Positions 49,236 to 59,731 of a stretch of 64,000 nucleotides of DNA are shown in pieces. Under the pieces are notes generated by a model. It had not been told where the DNA came from. It worked only from the letters and a program-made list of their open reading frames with translations, and made no database searches. The DNA lies in assembly GCA_963995505.1 (NCBI GenBank), contig OZ023184.1:7456308-7520307 (forward strand), in the 5' to 3' direction. The DNA comes from Hypericum androsaemum. Its lineage: Eukaryota > Streptophyta > Magnoliopsida > Malpighiales > Hypericaceae. Position 1 is the stretch's first letter. Each line of letters begins with the position of its first letter. The position numbers were made by a program, and so were the translations under genes.

Positions 49236-49639
49236 ACAAAATTTGAATGATGAGACATCTCAAATCTGATGGGACGTACTTGGCCATTGCATATTTGAAC
49301 GAGGAGACATCTCAATTCTTGAAATAATTCGTATAAATTATATTCAAGAAAAAATTAAATATCATTTGACATACTTCCAATTTGTGAATGCATAAATTAT
49401 GTACATAAAAATCAAATGCCATACAAATTTACTGCATAAATTTGATAATGAGACATCTCAAATTGAAATGAGATGTGCGCTCACATATTTAAATGATGAG
49501 ACATCTCAAAATTTTCCAAGGACAGTAGTCTCGGTCAACTATTCCAAAAGCAGCCTCTTGTTAATTGTTCTAAATGCAGCCACTCATTTCTGTGAGGTCT
49601 TCATGGTGCTCTCTTGGTTCTCCATTAGATGAATATCTA

Positions 49640-52600
49640 TGACATTGGAGAAACAGGGCACATCATAATAAGGTGAAGAATATGTGATCCTAATTAAGCC
49701 TAATTGAGTCAAATCATCAATGGTGCTAGAGATGTAAATTTCTTTCCCAGTTGAGGCTTTTTAGAACACCTTTCAAACTACCCACTCATTCTGTGAAAAA
49801 AAAATAAAATCAAAAGAAATGACAAAAGTGGGCATAAAAAAATAGGGTGAAAACAGAGAGAAGAGTCTTGAAGGTGGCAAAAAATTTGAATGGTATTGGA
49901 CAGAGAATAATCTTGGTAGCATGTACTCATGCATAATCCAGTTCTCTCTCTCTGCTCTTGGTGCTCTTCCATTTTGACCTTGAAGATGAAATAATTTGCT
50001 TAAATTATATTCAAGAAAAAATCAAATGTCATTTGACATACTTCCAATTTGTGAATGCATAAATTATGTACATAAAAATCAAGTGCCATTCAAATTTAGT
50101 GCATAAATTTGAATGATGAGACATCTCAAATTGGAATAAGGTGTGCTTCGCCATCTTATATTTGAATGATGAGACATCTCAATTTTTTCCAAGGACAGTA
50201 ATCTGGGTCAACTATTCTAAAAGTAGCCTATTATTAGTCAATTGTTCCAAAAGCAGCCACTCGTTCCTGTGAGGTCTTCATGGTGCTGTCCTGGTTTTTC
50301 GTTAGGTGAATTTAAATGATATCGGAGAAGCATGGCACATCATAATAAGGTGAATAATCTATGGTCCTAATTAAGCCTAATAGAGTCAAATCATCAATGG
50401 TGTTAGAGGTGTGGGTTTCCTTCCCAATTGGGGCCTTTTGGAACACCTTTCAAACTACCCATCCACTCTGTGAAAAAAAAAGGAATGGAAAAAGTGGGCA
50501 GAAAAAAATAGGGGGAAAACAGAGAGAATAGTCTTGAAGATGGCAAGAAATTTGATTGCCTTGACAATTGAATGGTATTGGACAGAGAATTATCTTGGTA
50601 GTATGCACTCATGCACAATCTAGTTCTCTCTCTCTGCTCTTGGTGCTCTTCCATTCTGACCCTGAAGCTGAAATAATTTGCACAAATTATATTCAAGAAA
50701 AAATCAAATGTCATTTGACATACTTCCAATTTGTGAATGCATAAATTATGTACATAAAAATTAAGTGCCATTCAAATTTAGTGCATAAATTTGAATGATG
50801 AGACATTTTAAATTGGAAGGAGATGTGCTTCGCCATCTTATATTTGAATGATGAGACATCTCAATTTTTTTCAAGAGTATTAATATGTGTCAACTATACC
50901 AAAAGAAGCCTCTTGTTGGTCAATTATTCCAAAGACCGCCACTCGTTTATGTAAGGTCTTCATGGTGCTCTCCTGATTCTCCTTTAGATAAATATCTATT
51001 ACATTGGAGAAGCACGACACATCGTAATAAGGTGAAGAATCTATGGTCCTACTTAAGCCTAATTGAGTCAAATCACCAATGGTGCTAGAGATGTGGATTT
51101 TCTTCCCAGTTGAGGCCTTTTGGAACACCTTTCAAACTACCTACTCACTCTTGGAAAAAAAATGACAAAAGTGGGCAGAAAAAACAAGGAGAAAATAGAG
51201 AGAAGAGTTCGTAAGATGGCAAGAAATTTGATTACCTTGATAGTTGGATGGTATTGGATAGAGAATTTTCTTGGTAGCATGTACTCATGCATAATCCAGT
51301 TCGTTCTCTCTGCTCTTAGTGCTCTTTCCTTCTGACCTTAAAGACAAAATAATTTGCACAAATTATATTCAAGAAAAAAATTAAATTTCATTTGACATAC
51401 TTCCAATTTGTGAATGCATAAATTATGTACATAAAAATCAAATGACATTCAAATTTAAATGATGAGACATCTCAAATTAGAACGAGATGTGCTTCGCCAT
51501 CTTGTATTTGGATAATGAGACATCTCAATTTTTTCTAAGGGCAGTAATCATGGTCAACTATTCTAAAAGTAGTCTCTTGTTGGTCAATTGTTCCAAAGGC
51601 AGCCACTCGTTCATGTGAGGTCTTCATGGTACTCTCCTGGTTCTCCATTATATGAATATCTATTACATTGGAGAAGCAGGGCACATCATAATAATGTGAT
51701 GAATCTATGGTCCTAATTAAGCCTAATTGAGTTAAATCATCAATGGTGCTAGAGATGTGGGTTTTCTTCCCAGTTGGGGCCTTTTGGAACACTTTCAAAC
51801 TACCACTCACTCTATAAAAAAACAAAACCAAAAAAAATGACAAAAGTGGGCAGAAAAAAATAAGGGGAAAACAAAGAAAAGAGTCTTAAAGATGGCAAGA
51901 AAATTGATTACCTTGACAGTTGGATGGTATTGAACAGAGAATTATCTTGGTAGCATGTACTCATGCATAATCCAATTCGTTCTCTCTGCTCTTGGTGCTC
52001 TTCCCTTCTGACCTTGAAGACAAAATAATTCGCACAAATTCTATTCAAGAAAAAATCAATTGTCAAATACCATTCATATTTAGTGCATAAATTTGAATGA
52101 TGAGACATCTCAAACAGGAACGAGATATGCTTCGCCATCTTATATTTGAATGATGAGACATTTCAATTTTTTCCAAAGGCAGTAATATGGGTGAACTATT
52201 TCAAAAGTAGCCTCTTGTTGCTCAATTATTCCAATGGCAATCACTCATTCCTGTGAGGTCTTCATGGTACTCTCCTGGTTCTCCGTTAGATGAATATCTA
52301 TTACATTGGAGAGGCAGGGTACATCATAATAAGGTAAAGAATCTATAGTTCTAATTAAGCCTAATTGAGTCAAATCATCAATGGTGCTAGAGATGTGAGT
52401 TTCCTTCCCAGTTAGGACCTTTTGGAACACTTTTCAAACCATCCACTCACTCTGTGAAAAAAAACCAAAAGAAATGACAAAAGTGGACAAAAAAATAATA
52501 GAGGAAAAATAGAGAGAAGAGTCTTGAAGATGGCATGACATTTGATTACCTTGGCAGTTGGATGGTATTGGAAAGAGAATTGTCCTAGTAGCATGTACTC

Positions 52601-52690
52601 GTGCATAATCCAATTCATTCTCTCTGCTCTTGGTGCTCTTCCCTTCTGACCTTGAAGACAAATCGCGTTTCTCAAAGGACAATAAGATGA
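49640..52690 (-). pseudogene. Five-copy tandem array of broken NAC-domain exons
   Basis: A unit of about 635-675 bases is repeated five times. On the minus strand each unit carries a piece like NAC subdomain D (KGRAPRAERMNWIMHEY at 52590-52655; related at about 49945, 50620, 51295 and 51970). After a short intron-like gap comes a piece like subdomain E (EWMV-stop-KVFQK, then THISSTIDDLTQLG). Every copy has TGA after the first valines of the E piece, where NAC proteins have Cys, and several have further stops or small indels; copy 2 has TAG for the Trp in subdomain D. No subdomains A-C or start are found. These are non-functional duplicates of a partial NAC transcription-factor gene. The inverse-strand spacer GAATGATGAGACATCTCAA recurs in each unit. 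Confidence 0.75.
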
Positions 52691-53019
52691 TAACACTGAT
52701 GACTTATAGAGAACTATAGAAGAGGATTCACATCATCAAACATGAAGCAGACGTCATAATGGTATAGTCAACCAGATCTTATTTTGGTGCACTCTGTTCC
52801 GCCTCTTGTGCTCCAATTTATGTCAAATGCAAGCTTTAAACCTTTTGACTTGCAATGCCAAGCTTTGATTCTCTTTATCAACTGTTAGCCATTTTTATTT
52901 ACTCTATTTTTTATATTGACTTTTTTACCAAATTGAATGACCTTGGTTGTGAGATGTTCATAAAGATCTTCTGAATATATTAAAAATGCGGTATGGTCGG
53001 CCATGTTCGGGGACATAAA

Positions 53020-53215
53020 AAAAATAAAGACAACAAACTAAATAATAATACATTAGTTACATGTTTATTTATTTCATATAAGGGACAACATAAAAGTTTG
53101 AGAAGTATTTGAAAAGAAAAAAAAATTAATACCGATGTAAAAATAATAAAATAGAATATAAATATACAAGCTAAATAATAATACGCTACTCATATGTCTC
53201 TTTATCTCCTATAAG
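53020..53215. repeat. AT-rich tandem repeat, right block, first part
   Basis: Same unit as 48960-49235. It is interrupted at 53216 by a hAT element and resumes at 54171. Confidence 0.7.
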
Positions 53216-54170
53216 TAGGGGTGAGCAAATGGGATCGGTATTCGGGATATCCCAAAATTATTTCGATATTCGGGAGTTCGGGATTAGGAGTTCAATATTC
53301 GGGAGTTAATTCGGTAAGATTTTTGAGAAAATTTCTATAATTTCGGTATTCGAGATCAGTTCAGTATATACCGGTATTATTTTGATAATACCAAAAATTC
53401 TGAAGTACTAAAGTGTAAGTTTACTAACCTATATATATAATGAAAAAATCACAACTCACATTCCCTTCCAGAAATCACGATCCCCTTATCTCCTCCTCCT
53501 CCCCCTCCTCTCTCCCCCTCCTCTCTCTCTCGATCAACAAAAACCAAAGGGAAGAGCTTCCAATCCCACACCAACACGACACCACCACCTCCGGTCCTCT
53601 ACCCCCACCATCCCTCCACCACCCGTCCTCCGCCTCTGGTGCGACACCACCATCCCTCTCGGATTTGTTGCAAAAATAAATTAGGGTTTTAAAAATTGGG
53701 AGTTTTTCGAATTAATATTTTACTAAGGATTTAGAAATATTGTTCTCCTAGTACCAAGTAATTTTCATGGTTGGTTTTACACTTCTACTTGATAGTATCT
53801 TCATATTTGTGATTTTAATTATTTATATGGTTGATTTTATTTGTGGTTTTACACTTTCCGTGGTTATTTTTCTGTGATTTTAATTGTTTAGGATTTAGAG
53901 ATTTTTTTCTATTTTTAGTATCTTTATATTTGTGATTTTAATTATTTATATACTTGACAGCAAAATTGGTTGATTGTTTCTGTTTTTGATGAATAAAGTT
54001 TTTAATGAGAATTTTGGAACTTTCGGTATTATACCAAAATTTTAATTTGGTATTCGATAGATACCGAAATAATTTCGGTTCGAAATCGGTATAGATTTTT
54101 TTATAATTTGATATTCGGTATTTTTTGGGATCGGTATTCGGGATCGGAAAATCCTGAATGCTCACCCCTA
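53216..54170. mobile_element. Non-autonomous hAT element, 955 bp
   Basis: The ends are TAGGGGTGAGCA and its reverse complement, a common plant hAT end. CCTATAAG lies at both sides (53208-53215 and 54171-54178), a perfect 8-bp duplication. Subterminal zones contain many GGTATTCGGGAT / ATCCCGAATACC copies. The interior holds a C-rich segment (53460-53670) with an open frame of no recognisable content. Confidence 0.88.
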
Positions 54171-54420
54171 CCTATAAGAGACATAAAAAAGAATTTGAGA
54201 ATTATATCAATGAGAAAATAAATTAATACAAAAATAATAGAACAGATATACAAAAAAAAAATTGTTACTCACATGTCTATTTATCTCTTATAAAAGAGAA
54301 CAAAAAGAGTTTTAGAACTAAGAAGTATCTAAAAATGATAATAAATTAGTAACGATATAAAATAATACAATAAAATATAGATATATAAGTAAAATAATAA
54401 TATATTACTGCAATGTTCTC
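54171..54420. repeat. AT-rich tandem repeat, right block, second part
   Basis: Two further diverged units (GTTACTCACATGTCTATTTATC at about 54266 and ATATTACTGCAATGTTCTCTTT at about 54400). Confidence 0.65.
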
Positions 54421-55033
54421 TTTAAATTCTATAAATAGAGAGAGAGGGTGCTCCACATTAGCTTGGACATGAGCTTTGCCACTACATATTTAAATGATGA
54501 GTTCTCTTCAATATTAAACTTTTTTACATCAATCTTGTTCAACAAAGGGTATGAGAGATGTAGATTCTCTATATCTTGTGATCCACTAAACACTTTTCAT
54601 CATAAGAGTTTTGCAAAATATTTGATAGAGTCTTTGTTCGAAGAGATGATGTAAATTAGAGTTTTGAAAAAAAAATTATGATTAATTCAACAATACTATA
54701 AAGAGCGCATAGAAAATTCAATACAATGGACATGAGATACTAAATAAAGAAAATAAATTTCATCGAGAATAAGTTGATGAATCACGAAAGACATGAATCT
54801 CTATTGCTATGCTGCAACTCTTAGACTATGTTTATTGGTGAGCGGATTGGGGATTGGATCCGCTCACCAACTCTCTCATCAAACTACTATTTTAATCTAA
54901 CACAATCTTTTACCATCTTTATTGGTGATCTCATCCAATTCGTTCACCAAATAAATAATTAATTTTTCTCTCATCCATATATTATCTATAATTTAATTTA
55001 TGTTTACATATAAATTATAATAAATATATAAAA
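54421..55033. other. Spacer, possible further NAC-array debris
   Basis: 54560-54660 on the minus strand has KVFSGSQDIENLHLS, which could be a distant remnant of the subdomain-E piece. The rest is AT-rich, with a 'ttggtgagcggattgg' repeat near 54838 and 54925. Confidence 0.3.
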
Positions 55034-55393
55034 TTATGCATCCATAATTATAACAAGGAAAAAATTACAATAAAAGTAGCATGTGAAGGATAGTGAAAAA
55101 GTCAAAGTTGAATTGACAACTCTTTGACTAAGACACAAGTAGCATGTGAAGGATAGTGAAAAATGCAAAGTTGAATTGACAACTCTTTGGCTACGAGACA
55201 AGTAGCATGTGAAGGATAGTGAAAAAGCCAAAGTTGAATTGACAACTCTTTGGCTACAAGACAAATAACATGTGAAGGATGTTGGATACTTTCTAAACAT
55301 AACTGACATTAGATAGTGTTTCATCTCTTCATCTTCTGGTGATGAGTGATTTTTCCCCAACAATGTATTTAACATGAGTTGATTCATGTGCAT
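55034..55393 (-). repeat. 63-bp minisatellite inside an open frame (21-residue repeat)
   Basis: Three full 63-base units start at about 55074, 55137 and 55200, with a partial fourth at 55263. On the minus strand they stay in one 119-residue open frame and give a repeating LSFTCYLS.SQRVVNSTL peptide. The N-terminal 38 residues (MHMNQLMLNTLLGKN, then EDEEMKHYLMSVMFR) are not repeated. It lies next to a Harbinger-type relic and may be part of the same dead transposon. Whether it is expressed is unknown. Confidence 0.6.
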
Positions 55394-55605
55394 AGTCTTC
55401 CTTTCTGCCTTTTTTGCTCTAGCTCGAGTTTATTTTATTTTTTTTCGTGCTCCAGCTCGATTTTATCCCTTCCCAATTTGCTCATCACATCAACTTCATT
55501 GTCTCTAGTGAGTTTTAATGCATGAATTTCTGTAGGATATTTTTTTTTTTGCAGCATCTCTACCTATGGGACGGGACATTGTTGAAGATCTGCTCATTGG
55601 AGTTT

Positions 55606-56065
55606 CTAGGTTGGAGGGGATTGCATACTCCCCATCTTCAGCAGTCCTTGATCTTTTTGAGCTGCCACCACTTTTTTATTATGCTCGTCATTCTCAGACC
55701 GAAAACGTGTTGAATCACAACCTACTTTTAACTCCCATTTGGGATGTTTATTCATAATTTTATTAAATACAAACAAGTTATTAAACTTACTGACACCCGA
55801 AATTGTGTGAGCTTCTTCTTCAACATCTTTCATGCTCATTCCACTCCTTTTTCGACCATATGCTTCCCGGTAAGTAGCAACCCACTTGCTTGCATTTTTA
55901 CTAAGTCGTTTATAACGACCTTTGATTATAGGCACATTTCTTTCGCCGATCTCTTCTGAATTCTCTACTCGAGCTTCATTGTACAAAATTTTTACTCGTT
56001 CCCACAACGAGACAACCCTTTGATTTTTGCCATGTATGTTATCTTCACTAACAAAAGACTATGAT
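55606..56065 (-). pseudogene. PIF/Harbinger ORF1-like (Myb/SANT-type) relic
   Basis: The minus-strand frame contains EDNIHGKNQRVVSLWERVKI, then GRYKRLSKNASKWVATY, then KRSGMSMKDVEEEAH, then a final HPKWE. The pattern (two-Q/W helix, 'W.RV...YN', 'K.R...L', 'SGmS..Dv...A', 'PKW') is that of the plant Harbinger ORF1 / NAM-associated C-terminal family. A TAG lies just upstream of the conserved start, and no ORF2 transposase follows. It is a non-functional remnant. Confidence 0.55.
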
Positions 56066-58016
56066 GACATTAGGGCCATATCTTCTTTCACATATCAGCT
56101 TTGATTTTTTGCACCCTTTTCAGAATTTGTGTTTGCTGGTTTCGAAAAAATTTCAAGAGATATTTTGTAAGGTTTGATGTTCATCGATCGAAATTTGAGA
56201 GAGATTTGACAAAAATTGGGAGTTTTGATAATAATGAGAATTGGAAAAAGTTTGAGAACTAAAATAAGATTGAAATTGTGGATAATTTGGGGAGTTACGA
56301 TTATTTGGATCTATAATAGAAATAATATCTAAGCAATATAAAGAAATTATGTAGTGAGAAAAGAGAGAAGTTTAGATTGTGTATCAAAATATGTCAATAT
56401 TGAGCTCTATTTATAAAGAATTGAAAAATATAAATTTTCATTTTTTAATTTTTTTTATCAACAGATAATATTAATTATGATAACCAAACAAATAATATCT
56501 ACTAGTCTTAGAATAAAAAATACAACAACAACCAAAATTTTCAAACTTGAGTATGACATTTTTTTCATACATAAAATGTTATTACCCATAAAGAAAAACT
56601 ATGCTAAATGTGCACAAGTGCATTACACCTATAGTTTTGTTAAGCACTAAAATTTTTATAAATATGAATAAATATATTTGACTATTTAGATAGCATACAC
56701 TACTATATAGGTAATATCTTTGACATAAATCATCTAAGTATCAGCATGACTCTCTTCTATCACTTTGCGTCAATTAACTCTTAGAAAATTTTAGGCTTCT
56801 CCATATGATAGTGAAAATAATTTCTCCCATATAATCCTAACCATAGTATGAGAATTCGATGACAATTTGTCTGCCCATTCTATTTCTCCTTATGCCCAAA
56901 AGCCTGGGCCTCTCTCCAACATGAGTCAAACATTAGCGTGGTCTTTGGGATCGACCATCTTTTTTATACAAAAATAAGTACGTATGAAATATATATATAA
57001 ATTCAAATATGCTGGCATAATATATAATACATCCTATGAACACTCCTAAAAAGTGACATTTTAATTCTTATTATGTGAGTCTAAAGCTTCACTTTTTTTT
57101 AGCAGAGTCTAAAGCTTCACTTTAATTTAATGGAATTGCAAAATATGGTCAAGAATGGGATTCAAACCATGACTTTGACCAATATTTGGAACTGCAAAAA
57201 TCGTATGAATGATGGGTTTCGACCACATAACACTGCATGAATGACTTTTAGGACAACTGTTTGACCAATTCAGCTGCGTTATGTTCTCGTTTAATTGTTA
57301 CAATTTAACTAATTTAATGTCACAATACGAGAAAAAACTGGTGTTAGTGCTTGAATTTGAAAATTTATTCGGTAAGCACAGTCCGAGTTTTTAACTTGGA
57401 TTCTGACACAATACAAGTTTTTTTCTCTTGATGGTTAAAAAAAAAGAACTAAAATAACTTATTAAAAAAAGTTTGAGCTAAAAGAATGGGTAGGTGACTT
57501 GATGGTTAGTGGTGATCGATTGATGAGAGAAAGGAAGGAGTAGGTAGATTATATCTTATGTTTGGAAAATTTTCTTACTTGACCATATGTGAAAGGATTC
57601 AACTAGAATTATTGACCAAAAGATTGACATATAGACCAGTTTAATTTCTCAAAATTCAAATACTCATAGTACATTATAACAAACCTTAGCAATCCATTAA
57701 TTTTTTTCCCTAAATTTTATTACAACTTAGAAGTTGATCGTCTGAAATCTTACTGTGCCGTGACCATTATAGAATTCTTTGGTAAGCAGGAGTAAGTAGT
57801 AACTTAACATACATCGATAATATTCGATTTTAAATACCAACCTACCAACAGATGCTGAATCTCTATGTTCGCCTCCTACCAAATATTGCCTTACTTTAAA
57901 GATGTACCAAATATCCCCCTGACCTCCACTCCACTTTCTGCTAGTGCAAAACCGTGATTCCATTGTTCTTTTGAAGGTTTCTCGTCATTACAGGAGTACA
58001 GCTCCAGCTCGTTCTT
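56066..58016. other. AT-rich spacer and OTU 3' UTR
   Basis: No gene is seen over about 1.6 kb. The part from about 57720 to 58016 is likely the 3' UTR of the OTU gene and shares blocks with 47085-47180. Confidence 0.4.
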
Positions 58017-59534
58017 TTAGACAAGCAGGTCGTAGTGATTCTTACCACTGTAAAGTAGCCTCACAACTTTCCTGGCTTTCTTATTTCCGGAGCCTGCGCA
58101 AAACTCGGCTCCGTACTCTTGAATGGGGATGAAGCCAGAGCCCCAACCCCCCCGAGAATGCTGCAACCAGCAAGGTAGCAATAAATTACCATATTAGGGC
58201 AATAGCAAGACGAGCATAGACTTGAGGACATCAATCTGGCCTCCAACTCCAAGCAGAACATGAGAGGCCAACTACCATCTATAGGTTGAAGACGAGTAGC
58301 AATAGAGCCATCACTGCAATCTCTTTCATTTACTACAACTGTGTTTATACAAGAAAGATGACCGAAACTCGAGGAGGGGATCAGTTAAGCTGATCAGACA
58401 AGGAAAAGACTGTACCTCGTGCGCTGGTATGTAAACTGTAATAGGCTGACCATATAATTTCGACAACACCTGATCCAACACAAACGACCATCGGTTAGCA
58501 TGCATGAAATCCCCAAAATACATACCGTCACGTGCAATGCAGTAGTCTTTATTTTTCTAAAAGGCAGAGGAATCAAGAAAGAGGACCCTCATTGGTTTAT
58601 AGCCAGAGACCAGTACTAAGCCCAAGCAACATGGACGATTATTTCGTGCAGCTAGGGGATCAGCTAAAAGAATAACTGACAGCTATCTGTAATAAATCTG
58701 ATGACGGTTATCTCAATAAATCCGTCAAACACAATGTCGACAAGAACCATCCATCAGCCATCGCCTGTGCCAGGTTATCATCCTCCCCAGAAATCAGAGC
58801 GTGAAACACAATCTGATGGAAGTTTTCGGACAAAGTACTGACCAGAAGCTCGGGTTCTCCTCCCCAGAAATCAGAGCGCCCAATACGTTGGCAGTACCTT
58901 TAGCAACGAATAGGAATGTCAGGTCCAAAAGAAACAACCCCCATCAAACCCGGGGGGGGTAACACAAAAAGAAACTCACCGGCTCAAAGATTCATCCAAA
59001 GTAATTGCGAGCAATGCGTGTTCGTGCTGTCGTCGTTCTTCCTCGCCATTACACAGAACCTCTTTCACAGCCATTCTCAGGTCATCTGCACGATTCCTAT
59101 TCCATCAAAACCTAATCGCATCTAATCCGAATAAGAAGAAGAAGCAATACCTGCTTCGTCTCTCTCCTCCCGGGCATCAAGCGCGATTCCCTTATTAAGC
59201 GCCATCCCTTTCACCTGAAAATCGAAAACCCCGTCCGTCATTTACCGAGTCTACCGCTACAAGAACGCGAGGCAGAAAACCCTACCAGAGCGCGAAACAT
59301 GCAGCGGCCGTCTCCGGTGACCTTGCGGACCTTGAAGTGCTCGGCCTTGTTCATCGCCGGGGGAGCGGTTCTAGCGAAGAAGAGATGGGGCTTGGAAGAG
59401 GAGGAAGCGAAGAAAGGGGGAGGGGAAGCCGGGAGGAGCTCGAATTGGGCGCTCCCATTCCTTAACTTCTCCAGGATGCTTCCCTTCTCCTCCTCCTCGA
59501 TGGCGACGAACCGGGTGGTCACGGCGTTCGCCAT
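58017..59534 (-). CDS. OTU-domain deubiquitinase (plant OTU3-like)
   Basis: Six exons: 59534-59286, 59214-59151, 59085-58980, 58897-58843, 58469-58416 and 58160-58017. All are in phase, giving 223 residues. The OTU catalytic loop is KVTGDGRCMFRAL, with the nucleophilic Cys and preceding Asp. After it come KGMALNKGIALDAREERDEA, LRMAVKEVLCN, YCQRIGRSDFWGGEPELL, VLSKLYGQPITVYIP and WGSGFIPIQEYG. The catalytic His is in YSGKNHYDLLV, at the C terminus. The first 65 residues are divergent and could include an organelle-targeting stretch (Ala/Ser/Pro-rich, ATTRFVAIEEE start). OTU proteases cleave ubiquitin chains; linkage preference is not readable. Intron 4 carries a 20-base copy of exon-4 sequence (see findings). 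The gene looks intact. Confidence 0.93.
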
Positions 59535-59668
59535 GTTGGGGTTTTAGCCGCTTTTCCGAATTCCGACGATTTCGCTCACTGCGCTACTGACGGTAAGGAG
59601 GAAGATAGATATCCAATCGCGCTTAATAAAGTAATTATTATTAATGTTATGCTGCGTTTAGCAACATA
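59535..59668. promoter_or_regulatory. OTU promoter region
   Basis: A short stretch between the OTU start codon (minus) and the tRNA-like sequence (plus). Divergent arrangement; no specific element is recognised. Confidence 0.3.
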
Positions 59669-59731
59669 TCCGTTGTAGTCTAGTTGGTCAGGATATCCGG
59701 CTCTCACCCGGGTTCAACTCCCGGCAACGGA
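59669..59731 (+). tRNA. Shortened tRNA-Glu (CTC), probable pseudogene
   Basis: TCCGTTGTAGTCTAGTTGGT, then CAGGATATCCGGCTCTCACC, then CGGGTTCAACTCCCGGCAAC, then GGA. Acceptor arms (TCCGTTG with CAACGGA), D arm, the CTC anticodon and T arm all match plant tRNA-Glu. About nine bases that would form the 3' half of the anticodon stem and the variable loop are missing, so the length is 63 rather than 72. A and B boxes are intact, and T-runs follow. It is probably transcribed but not a working tRNA. Confidence 0.7.

Noticed and set aside
53440..53679. 79-residue Ser/Pro-rich frame in the hAT element
   Set aside because: Low-complexity C-rich interior of a non-autonomous transposon; no recognisable product.
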